Shown: positions 21,395-33,430 of the stretch, piece after piece
Layout of the letters: every line of letters begins with the position of its first letter
How positions within the stretch are numbered: the stretch's first letter is position 1
Origin: Dimargaris cristalligena
Lineage: Eukaryota; Kickxellomycota; Dimargaritomycetes; Dimargaritales; Dimargaritaceae
Length of the DNA stretch: 41,845 nucleotides
NCBI GenBank assembly: GCA_027576995.1
Contig: JANBQC010000048.1
Coordinates: 36,020 to 77,864, forward strand
Direction of reading: 5' to 3'
The notes under the pieces: model-generated
What the model was told of the DNA's origin: nothing
Database searches by the model: none
Seen by the model: the letters and a program-made list of their open reading frames with translations, nothing else
Program-made: the position numbers and the translations under genes

Positions 21395-22617
21395 TCCATT
21401 TAGATGGCTCCCTCCTTTATTTTTACATCCTTTTATATTCATTTATTTCTCGCAATTCTAGCCTGAACTAGTTAACTAGTATAATAGCATTTAAATTGTA
21501 GCCCAATCTCGCAGCCAAGTTCCTTGAAACATTGCAATTGCTCTCGCCCAGTCTTGGGATAATATCCAGCAGAAAATGTTCTAGTCTCGGCCTACAATGG
21601 CTATGGCCAGGCTCATTGTTTTTTCGGCTGTTTTAAGTCACTTATTTATTCGTATGTTTGTATGTATGTGTGTGTATCCCATATTATCTAGTTTATTTCC
21701 TTCGTTCGTACGTCCTTGCCTATCTGTTAATCAAATTCCTATCATCATCATTCTATTTATTTTCTAATTTGTGTGGTACGCCTCGCTTGGTTATCAATCC
21801 CGGTATTTTATCATTACTTTATATATCATTATCATTCGCCCCCCGCCCTAGAGTCTACCTGTGTATTTTTTATTCCCCTGGATGCAATCGCCATTACCAT
21901 TTCTGGGGTCTCTAGTCGGTGGCCTCACCATTAAAGGTACTACTTATTTGGGGCTATAGCGTACTATTAATCGAGTGATAGTGGCGTGATTAGTAAAGGG
22001 GATAATTGGGCCCGTATATAACTATATAATACTTGATTGGCAATATGGTTAGGTACTAGACTAACCAAGGGAGAATACCTACGGGTGGGGCGATATTTTT
22101 CCTAACCTAATATCGTAGTCATCCTTGGCCATTTTGTTTCTGACTAGCAACTCCGCGAGAGCCATGATCTTTAGACTATAAATAATCGGCGAATTAAATG
22201 CTGATCGATTAGTAAGCCATTTTGGCCCCTTGAACATTGAATTTAGCTGAATCAAGTAAATTTGGCACGCGGGGAGGGAGGCCGGATACAATTTCCCTCG
22301 GTTTTAAATGCGAGTCCGCCACCCCTGTTTAAAGCCAACGCGCATGTTGAAGTAACACAGGGATTCCTATAAAATAATTCATTTTAGTCATAGTTTTATT
22401 TTTAGCATATTAATAAATGGGTGCACCCTCTTTCACCGTATCTCTCTCGAACTCTTTCCGTTTGCAAAAAAATCAAATAAACCTCCGAATACAAGCAGTA
22501 TGTAATGAATCAATGTAAATTATATGAAAGTGGGCCGGCTGAATACAAAAAGAGAGAGAAATAGTGTGGAGCGTCGTGCAGGACTGAACGGGGAAATGTC
22601 AGATTAGGATTTCTTGA
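21395..22617. other. Convergent 3' region, RhoGAP / PWP2
   Basis: AT-rich convergent spacer. TTTATT at 22395-22400 reads AATAAA on the minus strand, 218 nt past the PWP2 stop, and is a candidate poly(A) signal. A 70-residue minus-strand ORF (22079-22291) has no recognisable feature. Nothing else supported. Confidence 0.5.
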
Positions 22618-25600
22618 TCATTCTTCTTCTTCCATGTCTAAATTAATGAACCCGGTGCCATTCGATCCAACGGCATGCTGGTCGTCGTCTTTGGCGGATT
22701 CAATTTCCAACTGGGCGTTTCTCCGACCAAGAGATATAAGATACTTGATGGTGTATTCGTTTTGGTTGCACCTGTGAAAATCAGCAAGCGAGAATAGGAA
22801 TCGTATACACTTAAGCATTAGTATTCTGCACCCTCAAAGTCGGAATATGATAACATCCTAATCTAATGAGTATCAAAAAAAAAAAAGGCAGCTGGAAGTA
22901 TAAAGAGGTGGGGGGATGATATAGGTACACTTACATTTTGGAAAGATCCTGCTGGATCCGGGTGATGGCCTTCAGGATATTCCGAAGCACCGGCTGCAGC
23001 CGAGTCGAGTGCCGTTTAATAAACCGACCGTGGTCGCGCAGAAGGCTACTCACCCAGAGCATATGGAATTCCAGGTGGGGGTTTTCTTCGGCGTGAACGG
23101 CGATAAAGTGCAGCATGCGATCGAGATAGGCCTCGGGGAAATCGCGGGCCAGGATGGGCACATCGGTGGGCGGGATATTTTCGTACACCTTGACCATGAG
23201 GGCTTTTTCGTTCAGGCGGAAGGCCATGATGAGTGCAGTGAGGTATTCACCCTGATCGAGCGATTCGAGAACCGAAGCGGGGGTGACGTGCAGGTCCAGA
23301 TCAAAGGGGTCGAAAATCCAGGTGTCGTCCAGGGAATACACGAGTAGACCTTCCGTGGAGGCGGCCGCCCAGGCCCGGCCAGTGGGGGAGAATTTCACGT
23401 CGTGGGTGCGGACTTCGGGGCGCACCGTACGGCGGGAGAGGTCACCTTTTTGGACCCCGGGTAGGGATTTGTCCTTGATTCGGCGGCCGTGCCGGTCCGT
23501 CTCTTCATCGGACTCGTCATCGATCAGGGCCATGGGACCGGCTTCGCTGAGCTGATCCCGGCGGAGGCGGGTTTGCGTGCCGTCGTATTCTTTGCTCGCC
23601 GTGATGGGGAATCGCCGGATGAGCACCGCGGTCTGCGTATCGTACAGGCAAATGTAGTTACTCCGTCCACCACCCAGAATCGCGGACCCGTCGGTGCTGT
23701 AGCAGAGGCTGGTGAAGTATTTGTGCTTGTACATGTCAGTGACTGACCCGAAGTCGTTGATCGCTTTCCCCGAGACCAGGTCCCGCTGTCCTTCGATGGA
23801 CCCGGTTTGGTTAGCGAACTCGATGTTCCAAAAGTGAATTTGACCGTCCAGAGTACTGGTGGCTAGCTGTTCCCCGTCGGGGCGGTAGGTTACAACTAAT
23901 ACCTCCCGACCGTGGCGCAGGGATTCCACCGCCCGGTCGCGGTTCAACAGGTGCCAAAGCTTCACGGTCTTATCCCACGAGGCGGAGGCCAATACCTGGC
24001 CGCCGGGGTGGAAGGCCAGGGAGCTAACGGGGCCTTCGTGACCATTGAGCACATCCAACAGTTTACCCGTCTGCATCGACCACACGGAGATCTCGAAGTT
24101 GTCCTGGGACCCGGCGCAGACGATTTCACCGCTGGCATCGACGGCTAGGGAGCTGAACTGGACGGGTTCGGGGGTGGTGAAAGTGCGGAAATTCCGGTAG
24201 CGGACTAGATCGTAGGCCCGGACCGTGCCGTCCAGAGAAGCGGACACGATAACCTGGCCGTTTTTGGTGAAGGTCAGGGCCGTCACGGACGACTGGTGCT
24301 CGGAGAAGGTAACGAAACAGTAGCCGGACGTGGTGTTCCAGATCTTGATTTTACCCAAGTCGTCGCAGGTCGCCAGGTACTGGCCGTCGGGGGAATAGGC
24401 AACGGCGTTCATGTCGAACGAATGGCCCTGCTGTTTGAAGACGTAGGTCTCCGACTGCCATTCCCAAACCAGGAGTTGGCCCTGCTCCTCCGAGCCCAAA
24501 GCGATCCACTCCCCAGTGGGGTTGATGGCCACCGTGCTAATGGGAAACTTGCTAATATTGAGCATGTGAATAGAATTGAAATCGGGCATCTCCCACAAAC
24601 CAAACAGACCATCGTCGAAGCCCACGACCAGAAGCTGAGTGTTTGGATGGTAAGTGGCCGCCGTTACACGACCCTTACATTGATCAAAGCGTTCCTCGCC
24701 CATTTTCCGCCAGGACCCCACGTGGCCCTGGGCCATGTCGTCTAGGGTTAGTGCTACCTTATTGTCCAGGTCTCGGCATTGGCGCCGAACCAGTTTACGG
24801 TCCCGACCCACACTGTACAGGGTGGTCCCATCTGGGCTCATGAACGCGGCAATAGGGGTATCCGTATGGCCCCCCATCCAGACCCCCGCCATGGGCTTCA
24901 AGGGTTGGGCCCGGTCGGGCAGCGTATAAAAGCCCACCGTGCGGTCCTCACTCGTAGTAAGAAGGTGACGGCTGTCGGCCGTCCACTGAATGCTCGTGAT
25001 ATCATTACGGTGCGGCAACGTGACGGCGTACACTTCCAGCGGACTGTACTGGCGGTCCAAACTGGGGGTTTTCCGGACGCTCACGACGAGCCGGCCGGCC
25101 ACGGCAAAGTACCGACCATCCGGGCTGAACTGGGCAGCGACGGAGTCCTGGTCGACCCGGAATTGGGCGATGAGGATTTTGCGGGTCATACTGATTAGGT
25201 TGGCGTAGCCCCGTCGGTCCACGACCAGCAGCAGCTGGCCCGATGGGGACATGGCCATGAAGTTGATATCATGGAAACTCTGGACCGGCAGGGTCTCCGA
25301 TTTGTTGCTAATGTAGAAACCATCGGGAGATTTGGATAGACATTAAGAGGGTTGAATGGCCCTGGACCAGTGGTTAGTAAAAATAAGCAGTGGTTTGAAT
25401 TTGCAAAAGCCAGAAGAGGCGGTGGGTATGGGGTTTCAAGTAATCTACTTGGCAGCGGAGCCAGTGACCCACAAGGGGCCGAAATCGGGAGGACACTGTA
25501 CTTACTTGACCAAATCAAAAACGGAGACGCGGTTACCCACTGGGCTAATGATGGAATTACCGTCGGGGGTGTAGAGCAAATTGCCCTTTTTGTAGGCCGA

Positions 25601-25843
25601 GCCACACAAGTTGGCAAACTATACGTATTGGCCGTGAAATTTAACATGTATTTGGGGTAGAGCAATATTAGAAGCGAGGAATCTGACATTTGCGTCGATG
25701 TAAGGCATAGTAGGCTAGTTATGGCGTCTATGCACCCCCCAACTCCTCTATTCAATTCATACGACTACCTAAAAATTTATCAGGGATTTTGTTCGGTGTT
25801 CAGTAAAATAAGGGCGCCTTCTTACCTTGAAGTCGGTCTTCAT
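22618..25843 (-). CDS. PWP2: PWP2/UTP1, UtpB subunit of the small-subunit processome
   Basis: Four exons (25843-25826, 25618-25506, 25307-22935, 22771-22618) give 885 residues, close to yeast Pwp2 (923). WD40 protein of the UtpB complex that binds U3 snoRNP/pre-rRNA during early 18S processing in the nucleolus. The first exon is 18 nt (MKTDFK) and joins FANLCGSAYKKGNLLYTPDG, which matches the family start. Repeated GH/WD blades (e.g. NGHEGPVSSLAFHPGG..LASASWDKTVKLW) fill about residues 15-680 as two propellers. An acidic DDESDEE linker follows. The C-terminal Utp12-type helical domain (EYLTALIMAFRLNEKALM through NEYTIKYLISLG) runs over the last intron, and the tail ends in Glu residues. Introns are 207, 198 and 163 nt. 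Divergent from SMU1 across 676 bp. Confidence 0.95.
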
Positions 25844-26519
25844 GGCTGGGTAGGAGGGTGTCTATTCGAGTCAGCTGGAACTATAGAACGCAAGGAGTGG
25901 TGGCTGGGTGTAGGGCTGGGGCGATGTCGAGACGGCTGCACAAATCGACGAGCGAATCGAGAGGAGGAATAGGGGATTCACCGAATAGATAGTCAACCAA
26001 GCTGAATGTCGAGCACCGGGAATGAAGAAATGCAAGTACGGGTATACCAATGGACGTAAGTATTATCGGGACCTATTTCGCTTATCACAGAAGTTGGCTG
26101 GCTTCCCCTAATTCTTGGGAGGAGAAAAAAATTACAACTGGTGCTTTGGATAGACTGGCCATATACATAGTCATGGTGCTTTTCTTTCTTTTTTCACGAT
26201 GCTTGACATACCTTTAGCTGCAGTCATCCCGATCACGTGATATATATGCTTGTCCTAATGGGAAGGCAGTCGAGTGCACACATTGCATCCCAATTGGTCT
26301 TTAGTTTGGAGACCACTATTATTACTACTGCCCTGCTATAATCGTTCCAACCAAGAAAGACAAAAATATAATATGGCCTAGTATTTCCCGCTTCGCTCAA
26401 CGCATTTACCTTTTGGCATGCATTTCTCTCAATAGTTGCCGCCGCTTTGACCCTACTTTTATTACGTACCCTCAATTGTACCTTTAACGACATTCACCTT
26501 CAAAGCCGCAGCATTAACC
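25844..26519. promoter_or_regulatory. Shared divergent promoter, PWP2 / SMU1
   Basis: 676 bp separate the start codons of PWP2 (minus) and SMU1 (plus), with no intervening gene. The middle is mixed in composition with A-rich runs (around 26122-26132) and a T-rich run at about 26177-26195. I see no strong TATA box near either start and no clear copies of the yeast ribosome-biogenesis elements (PAC, RRPE). That both genes use this interval as promoter follows only from the arrangement. Confidence 0.55.
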
Positions 26520-29363
26520 ATGTCCATGTCCATTGACATTGAGGCGTCGGAGTAAGTTAGCACCCAAACCCTTTGGTTCCTTCAACGTTCTGACGGCCTT
26601 CCCTTGGGCTAAGCCAATGCACATATATACCGCTGCTTCATACATTCCCTCCGCAACCTTGTCAGCTGCCGCTAATGCCGATTATCGCTTTATTATTTTT
26701 TTACGACACTTATAAACATTGGAAATACTCTGCCACCCCCAATTACTGCGAACACCACCGAACCTTACCAGTGTGATCCGACTGATTCAACAGTTTTTAA
26801 AGGAAAATAATCTCCACCGAACTTTCGAAACTCTCCAGGTAAGTTTTCACTCAGCTAAACTAAAGGTCGATAGAAATTGGTATCCCTAGTGCCTGGTATT
26901 CTGAAGTGCCCCGTGTCAATAAGGACTATTGAACCGGCTCCTTATATTAAACCTGCTTAATTTCACTGCCCTGCCCACTCTTCGTTGCGCCCATTTTAGG
27001 AGGAGACGGGCATCCAGCTCAACACAGTCGACAACCTTCCTGGGTTTGTCCAGGATATTCAGCGGGGGCGATGGGAAAACGTGCTAAAGACGGTGGTCCC
27101 ACTCCGTCTACCCATCAAAAAATTAATTCCCCTTTACGAGCAAATTGCGATGGAACTGATTGAAATGCGCGAGATTGCTGCTGCCCGGAATTTGGTGCGC
27201 CAAACTGAAACCATGCAAATACTACGCCAAAAATACCCCGCCCGCTACCTTCATTTAGAGCAGCTGCTTTCCCGAATTCCATCAGACCCCCATGAGGTAG
27301 GATGATCTCCTAAATACTACGTTTTCCTGCACCATTTAGCCATCCCCAGGGAGCTCTTTTCCCTCGGTTAACATTGTCCATGCCCCTTTCAATAGAAATG
27401 CACTAATTGATGGCTAACTGCATGTTGTGTCTATCCTTCAATGCGATCAATCCGCTACGAACCTCTAGATTTATATCGACGGACTATCCAAGGAGAAGCG
27501 GCGACAAAAAATTGCCCAAGGTAAGTTATCAACATTTTATTTACCTTAATCAGCCACCATTCCCTTGCGGGACATCCCTTGGCGCTGTTTACTGTGACTA
27601 AGGTGGCCTAATACCCAAATCCCCACATTGAATCCCTTTCTTCATACGGATTACACACATATTCTCCTCTGGCCAACTGACCCCATAGAGCTCTCCAAGG
27701 AAGTCACTTCGGTTCCACCGGCCCGTCTCTTGACTCTGCTTGGCCAGTCTCTAAAGTGGCAGCAACACCAGGGACTTCTCCCTATTGAGGGAGGTTTCGA
27801 TCTATTCGGGGGAACAGCCGCTGCCGCCCGCGTGGAAGACGACTCGATACCCACCGAATGCTACGCAACTATCCAGGTAATTTCTTTACTACATGACTCA
27901 ACCATTGAGACTGCAACGACTCGTGTCCGCTCCATATCGTATCTTATCAAAATACTCCTTCGCCTTACTACTTAATTGTAACTAATACATCAACGACCAT
28001 GCTTGCCTTTTTATTTTACCCACAATTCCCTCATCCCCGCTTGACAGTTTCCCCGTGCCAAACGACCCGAGACGGCCGTCTTTTCCCCCGGGGGTGAATA
28101 TCTCGTCACTGGTAGCGAAGACGGATACATTGAACTCTGGAATCATTTTACAGGAAAACTGCGAAGTGACGTGAAATACCAGGCCGATGGGAAATTCATG
28201 CACATGAGTGCGGGGGTATCGAGCCTAGCCTTCAGTTTGGACGGCGACCTACTCGCATCAGGATGTCGTGAGGGCACCGTCAAAATCTGGACCATTAAGG
28301 ACGGCTTGTGTGTGCGCCGGTTTCCGGCCGCCCATACTCAGGGCGTCACATCGATATGCTTCAATAAGTCTGGATCCCAGGTTCTGACCGGCAGTTTCGA
28401 CCATACAGTGAGGTAAGATGTCTAAGCCACTCCCAGAGAGCAACCTTTCTCTTCTATCTCAACTGGCAGCTTATTCAAAACTAGAACTCGAGGACCGCAG
28501 GTTGTTCTGGGGATCCCTCTAGTGATTTTTTCGCTACACCTTCGAAAATTGGACTAATGATATTTTTTGTTTTCAATTACTATTCCTTTTGTAGACTCCA
28601 CGGCCTGAAATCAGGTAAGACTCTGAAGGAATATCGAGGCCACACATCCTTTGTCAACAGTGTGCTGTTTTCAATGGATATGTCGAAAATCCTCAGTGCC
28701 AGTAGCGATGGCACGGTTAAGGTCTGGGACTATAAGTCCGCTGAATGCCTCCTTTCATTATCGCCACAGGCTCGCTCATCGATGGGCACAGCGGTTCCGG
28801 CCAGCGTTTCATCGGCCTCTTTGCTGCGTTTACAGCAGGTTCCGGGACAGGCCAACCAGGTCGTGATGTGCCCACAGCTACCGGCGGTCTACATTATGAC
28901 TGTCGAAGGCCGTGTAGTCAAGCGGTTTGAACTCCCAGGGGCTGACGATACCGCGCCCGACTTTGTCGACTGTGCGATATCGCCCCGGGGCGAGTATATT
29001 TATGCGATTGGCACTGATTCGACCCTGTACTGCTTTAATGTCGAATCGGGGCTTATGGAACACACGGTAAAGGTAAGTTGCACGTGCTAATTTTTAATTG
29101 TCTCTATACTTTACGAATATGTACTTGTTTACGCAAGTTGGTAATTGCCGCGGCTCTACACTAAAGTACTATTCGTACACGGCTCTAACCTATCAACCTT
29201 TTGTCCGTTGTGGCTGTTGATCTGCCCTAATATTACTTACATCGAGTAGTTGGCCGAAGCCGAAGTACGAGGAATTACTCATCACCCGACAACCAACACT
29301 ATGGCCGCCTATAATGAAGCTGGACACGTGTCCCTCTGGCGGACCAGTCGCACAGTGACCTAG
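26520..29363 (+). CDS. SMU1: SMU1, spliceosomal B-complex WD40 protein
   Basis: Eight exons (26520-26551, 26772-26838, 27000-27296, 27469-27520, 27689-27876, 28048-28412, 28595-29072, 29250-29363) give 530 residues, near human SMU1 (513). Works with RED in the spliceosomal B complex. Visible parts: LisH (about residues 11-35, VIRLIQQFLKENNLHRTF), CTLH (about 40-95, including LYEQIAMELIEMREIAAARNL), the conserved linker LLGQSLKWQQHQGLLP, then a C-terminal seven-blade WD40 propeller from about residue 215. The blade LHGLKSGKTLKEYRGH is reconstructed across intron 6. All seven introns are 161-220 nt and phase-consistent, and the first exon is 32 nt. The presence of SMU1 fits an intron-rich fungus, since Saccharomyces has lost it. 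Confidence 0.96.
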
Positions 29364-29543
29364 ACCCTACCATCAATCAATGTATACACCCTGGACATTA
29401 GCCATACGCCATTACGATTGGCCAGATGGCTTATATGGCCCAAGCCAGCCGTTCTCTGATATCGATGTAAAATGTAATATCAATGAGATATATATATATA
29501 TATTATTGAAATAAAAGCATTATTTGAAGGAACACGCAACTCG
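29364..29543. terminator. Compact convergent 3' ends, SMU1 / ERG26
   Basis: Only 180 bp separate the two stop codons. AATAAA at 29510-29515 (plus strand) is 147 nt past the SMU1 stop and follows a TA dinucleotide tract at about 29488-29502. The two 3'UTRs must abut or overlap. Confidence 0.6.
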
Positions 29544-30566
29544 TTACGATTTTTGAGTTTCACGATACCACTCCACACTACGCCGGAATCCATCGTCCAG
29601 AGGAACAATGGCCCGGTAGCCCAGGTAGGTCTTGGCCTTGGTGATGTTAAAGAAGCGGTGGGTCACCATGAGTTTAACCACGAACGGGGCACGGGTGGAG
29701 ATAGTGGGGATAACATAGGAAAGGGCCGTAAGGATACCGTATAGAAGGTAGTAGATTAAATAGGCGCCCCAGTCGGGGATCACGACAACAGGGCGGGTAG
29801 AAGCGCCGACCAGGCTCCAAAGGGCGCGCATCGGGTCCCAGAACAACACGGGGTTGTCGTTGGTGATAAAGAAGGCCTCGCCGGCCACTGCTTCGAATTT
29901 GGGTAGGCGCTCGACGGCTAGGAGATGGGCATGGGCCACATTGCCGACGTAGGTGCAGTCCACGAGGGTATGGTTCGACCCAATCTGGAACAGGTTAGCC
30001 CGTTTCTTGAGCGAGTTAAGACTCTGGGGCACCATTTGCTGGTCCCGGGGGCCGAAGATCCCGGCGGGCCGAAGCGAGCAGGTCCGGAACCCGGCGGCGG
30101 GGTCATTAGCGGCCAGGACCAGTTGTTCGGCCTCAGCTTTCGTTTGACCGTAGTAGTCGGCAAACCGGGTCGGGTAGGGGGTAGTTTCATCGGCGTTGGT
30201 CAAGTGCCCCTGGGCACCGAGCACGACCGATGAACTGCTGGTGAAGATCAAGCTAGGCACCGAACAGGCCCGGCAGGCCCGGATGACGTTGGCGGTGCCC
30301 TCTACGTTCACCTTGCGCATAATGGTGGCCGGGACCCCGGCGTGGGGGGACGCCGTGTGGATGACGGCCGTTACCCCGGTACAGGCTTTGACCATCAGGT
30401 CATAGTCGCAGATGTCCCCGATAAAATACTCGGCACGCGGTACCTCAAACGTCCGCCGGAGGTCGAGAATGCGCACGGCGGCCTCGGGGCACTTATCGAG
30501 AAGTTGCTCGACAATGTGACTGCCGAGGAACCCACAGCCGCCAATGACAAGGTAGGTGTCGGACAT
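29544..30566 (-). CDS. ERG26: Sterol 4-alpha-carboxylate 3-dehydrogenase (ERG26/NSDHL type)
   Basis: Intronless, 340 residues (yeast Erg26 349). Extended SDR / 3-beta-HSD family enzyme that oxidatively decarboxylates C4-carboxylated sterol intermediates in ergosterol synthesis at the ER. N-terminal Rossmann motif Gly9-x-x-Gly12-x-x-Gly15 (GGCGFLG) with Asp35 at the end of strand 2, favouring NAD over NADP. The active-site pair is Tyr139 and Lys143 (YGQTK), with a TSSSSV strand before it. A hydrophobic segment at about 266-290 (WGAYLIYYLLYGILTALSYV) fits membrane attachment as in NSDHL. The family includes other 3-beta-HSD enzymes, but the length, the LRPAGIFGPRD motif and the C-terminal layout favour ERG26. 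Confidence 0.88.
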   Translation of the reverse strand: MSDTYLVIGGCGFLGSHIVEQLLDKCPEAAVRILDLRRTFEVPRAEYFIGDICDYDLMVKACTGVTAVIHTASPHAGVPATIMRKVNVEGTANVIRACRACSVPSLIFTSSSSVVLGAQGHLTNADETTPYPTRFADYYGQTKAEAEQLVLAANDPAAGFRTCSLRPAGIFGPRDQQMVPQSLNSLKKRANLFQIGSNHTLVDCTYVGNVAHAHLLAVERLPKFEAVAGEAFFITNDNPVLFWDPMRALWSLVGASTRPVVVIPDWGAYLIYYLLYGILTALSYVIPTISTRAPFVVKLMVTHRFFNITKAKTYLGYRAIVPLDDGFRRSVEWYRETQKS

Positions 30567-31235
30567 GGTACGAATCGGGCCGGCGAGTTGGGAATTGAGG
30601 GAAGGGGAGCGATTGTAGTGGGATGATAGACTAGCGGAATGGTCCCAGAGTGCGTAACAAAAGGGCTCTAACTCGCCAGAAGGGTAGGTAAGTAGTAGGT
30701 GGTCGGTTTAGTATCTAACACTAGAAACAATTAGGATTTATCATGAAATAGTATTCTGATTGTGGGTCTTTTCAGGTATAGCCGCCATGCAACGTGCGGT
30801 ACGATTTTGCCAGAGACCTCTCTATCTTCGTATACAGTAGGGCGTTTTAGGCCAGAAGACACCCCAATAAAATACATTCAGTAGCCTCCCTGAATAGTTT
30901 ATGGACGGCTCCCAGCTTCACAGCCTCTAATTGGCACCACACTAACCTCCCTCCACTCGTCCAAAAATGGCAATTTTTCATATCAGCTGACTGTTTTTTT
31001 TAGATTGTAAAGCTTAGATTTAAAGATAAACATTATTTATTCTCCCAGTGGTAGGTAAAAGAAGAGATGACGCTACAAAAGAGACGTAGGAATCCACTAA
31101 TCGTTATTATATAAAATAATTGAAGTATAAAATGTTTGGGCATTATAAAATCGGCATAATGGATGACTGAGAAATATCTATGGATGAATAATGGGGTAAT
31201 CTCCAATACTCGGGCGACATGGAGGCTAAGCTAAA
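30567..31235. other. Intergenic region upstream of ERG26
   Basis: Holds the ERG26 promoter region (minus strand) and the 3' flank of the small secreted gene at 31236. The part from about 30990 to 31200 is AT-rich. No gene or clear repeat seen. Confidence 0.5.
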
Positions 31236-31484
31236 TCACTTATTGGATTTTAGGCCCTTCAAAGTATTGGCAATCGTCTCCCGCTTCAGTCGGTCCTTTT
31301 CAAGTGCGGCGGCCAACGTAGGATTTAAGCTCCAGTCCACACTTAAGCTGGTAGTGGAGCCATTGCGATTACGGCGCGCCTGTAGCTCAGAGACCGAGTG
31401 ATTCGAATCGAGCGGACATGGGCTACCCAGAACGAGCGAGACGGTGAGGAACAATGCGATTACAGCGGTACATTTGACGGCCAT
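31236..31484 (-). CDS. Small secreted protein, paralogue 1 of a local pair
   Basis: Intronless ORF of 82 residues. It begins MAVK and continues with a strong signal peptide (hydrophobic AVIALFLTVSLVLG, cleavage likely near residues 20-22). The mature part is about 60 residues, Ser/Asn/Arg-rich in the first half with N-x-S sequons at about Asn28 and Asn41. It ends in a charged helix-like segment, LAAALEKDRLKRETIANTLKG. A second gene at 33431-33673 shares the start MAVK, the signal-peptide end (VLG-x-P) and this tail. No known family is recognised, and no cysteine-rich toxin or hydrophobin pattern is present. Function unknown. Confidence 0.72.
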   Translation of the reverse strand: MAVKCTAVIALFLTVSLVLGSPCPLDSNHSVSELQARRNRNGSTTSLSVDWSLNPTLAAALEKDRLKRETIANTLKGLKSNK

Positions 31485-31601
31485 GGTAACGAACTTAGAA
31501 AGGCCTGGTGACAGAGGGGTCCGGGGAGGATAGGCGGTTAGAACATGGGGCGTGACTGTGCTACCTAGGTTATATTAAAAGGTGTTGTGATATAGTTGGT
31601 C

Positions 31602-31639
31602 GGATAGGTTAGGGTGGATTTAAGTACCGCTTTTATATA
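31602..31639 (-). promoter_or_regulatory. TATA box and initiator-like element of secreted paralogue 1
   Basis: On the minus strand TATATAAAA (31639-31631) is followed 20 nt later by AACCTATCC (31610-31602), 118 nt before the start codon. The same pair with 21 nt spacing precedes the second paralogue. The spacing of about 30 nt from TATA to the second element suits TATA plus transcription start. Confidence 0.6.
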
Positions 31640-33430
31640 CAACCAACCGATCTGGAATTGGGACGATATGATCAGTTCTGGAACCACTACCTAGCTCAAG
31701 TCCTATGCAGGCTAATAGAACAGGGGGAAGAAATATTTGCCGGATTTCATCAACATTCCGATTGGAGATACAACGATCCGTCACTCATTTTTGAACAACC
31801 GCCAGAGAGGGCTACGAATCGGCAGCACCATCAAATGGGAGGACTGAAGGAAGTCCCGATCTATATAGGCATAATTTCCGTTAGGCATGGGGTTGGCTCA
31901 GGCGACCCCTTATTATCGATGAGGGAGATTGAGCACATTCCCGCTCCCCGCTTTAGTTGTAGTGTGTCAGTTGACCGAGGGAGATCCATTCTGGCCAAAT
32001 GCAAAGGTCCGTAGGGCAGTCCAATACGGCTTGGTCTTTAATTTTAGTATCACGTATGGGATCAGTGGGATCGATTGGTGGCTGGCAGAGAAGCCTGATC
32101 GCCTTTGGACTTACACCACCCATCGTGTTAATCATACATGGGCACCGGTCCACTTGGCAGGCCGAACTATGGAATTAAAGTCTGCAACGTAATATACTCA
32201 TCCATTTCGGGCGGTACACGTTAATGGTTCCAGCTCATCGATTGGAGGAACACCTAATTGCCTTGGCAGATGTCGCTAATAATACTGATTTGAAAGACAT
32301 GGTGTGCGACTAAAAGATAGGGCATAATAAGAACACATAAGCTGACTTTGCATATAAATGCCTCGGGGAATTAGTAAACCAGTCTTGCTTAAACAGCTAC
32401 GTATAGATGCGAGTAAAGAGACGGGAGTGGCGCCTTTTTTTAGTGAAATCTAAGCCGACCTGTGCCATTCCAACATTAAAGCCTGTATATGCCTATATCC
32501 CATCGGCCATACCTAGAGCCTTGTATGTCAGTACGTGTAGTGATTAACTAGGGAGTAGTGTAAATTGAGCGGGAAATATAACCGATATTTCTTGACATAG
32601 GCTGCTAGAGAGACCTCTGTCCCAGTAAATAAAAGGCACCCTCGTAGTCAGGTGAATCACCGTCAATATTATACCAATATATCGAAATGGAAGATCACTC
32701 GTTATCAGAGTATGAAAATCCGACATTTCTACCCGACTTCAATATTGGTAAGGGCCCATTAGGTGCAATAAAACAATCCCAACTAAGACCATGAATCCTC
32801 GAGGTTCATGTTCCCTTATAACCCACTACTTCTCTATTCTTATGCCACAAAATTCAATTAGTTGCATTGATAAAGAATGAACCACTACTTCCGAAATTCC
32901 GGATTAGAGGTCGGTAGCATTAGGTTGATTTTTCTACTACTTGCCATGGTGCAGCCCTACTACTGTAGATAAAAGAGCACGTTTATTAAACTTTAGCACA
33001 ACGGTATGCCGGCCGGTTCCTGGACAGCCAAGTTAAGATGCAGGTGTACTGTTGATAGCCGTCGGCCCAAATCAAATATGGTCTTTAATTTAATAGTATT
33101 CCTGCGTTTATTAATACTATCCATATTTAAAATTGATAATAGATACACACAATAGCTGTAAGCCATCTACATCCATGTGCGACTCTAATAGATTATGATA
33201 GTCGAAAACCTTTTATGGCAGACGCTTTATTTCGCAAGGAGTGTTTAATAAAACAAGGGATTATAAAAAGACTTGCGAAATACAGCAGGGTATATTTAGC
33301 TTAGAAATTGGACGTAGCGGTCTATAGTAGGCTAAATTGGGGTCTGGTCAGAAAATGTGAGTGGGTTATAAAATGGCTGTATATAGTTGGCCCATTCGCG
33401 GGTCAAGGGACGGAATATCGCGTATGACTA
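31640..33430. other. AT-rich region between the two secreted paralogues
   Basis: 1.8 kb with no gene I can support. A plus-strand frame of 118 codons (31658-32014) opens from a TTG and has no domain. The stretch 33060-33300 is especially AT-rich with repeated TTTAATA-like words. I looked for a third copy of the MAVK family here and found none. Confidence 0.5.

Noticed and set aside
31381..31409. tRNA-like A-box (TAGCTCAG) and B-box (GATTCGAATC) sequences
   Set aside because: The boxes are far too close to enclose D, anticodon and variable arms, no acceptor stem pairs, and the site lies inside the coding region of the secreted gene.
31658..32014. 118-codon plus-strand frame next to secreted gene 1
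   Set aside because: Starts at TTG, no domain, no signal peptide, overlaps the other gene's upstream region; consistent with a chance frame.
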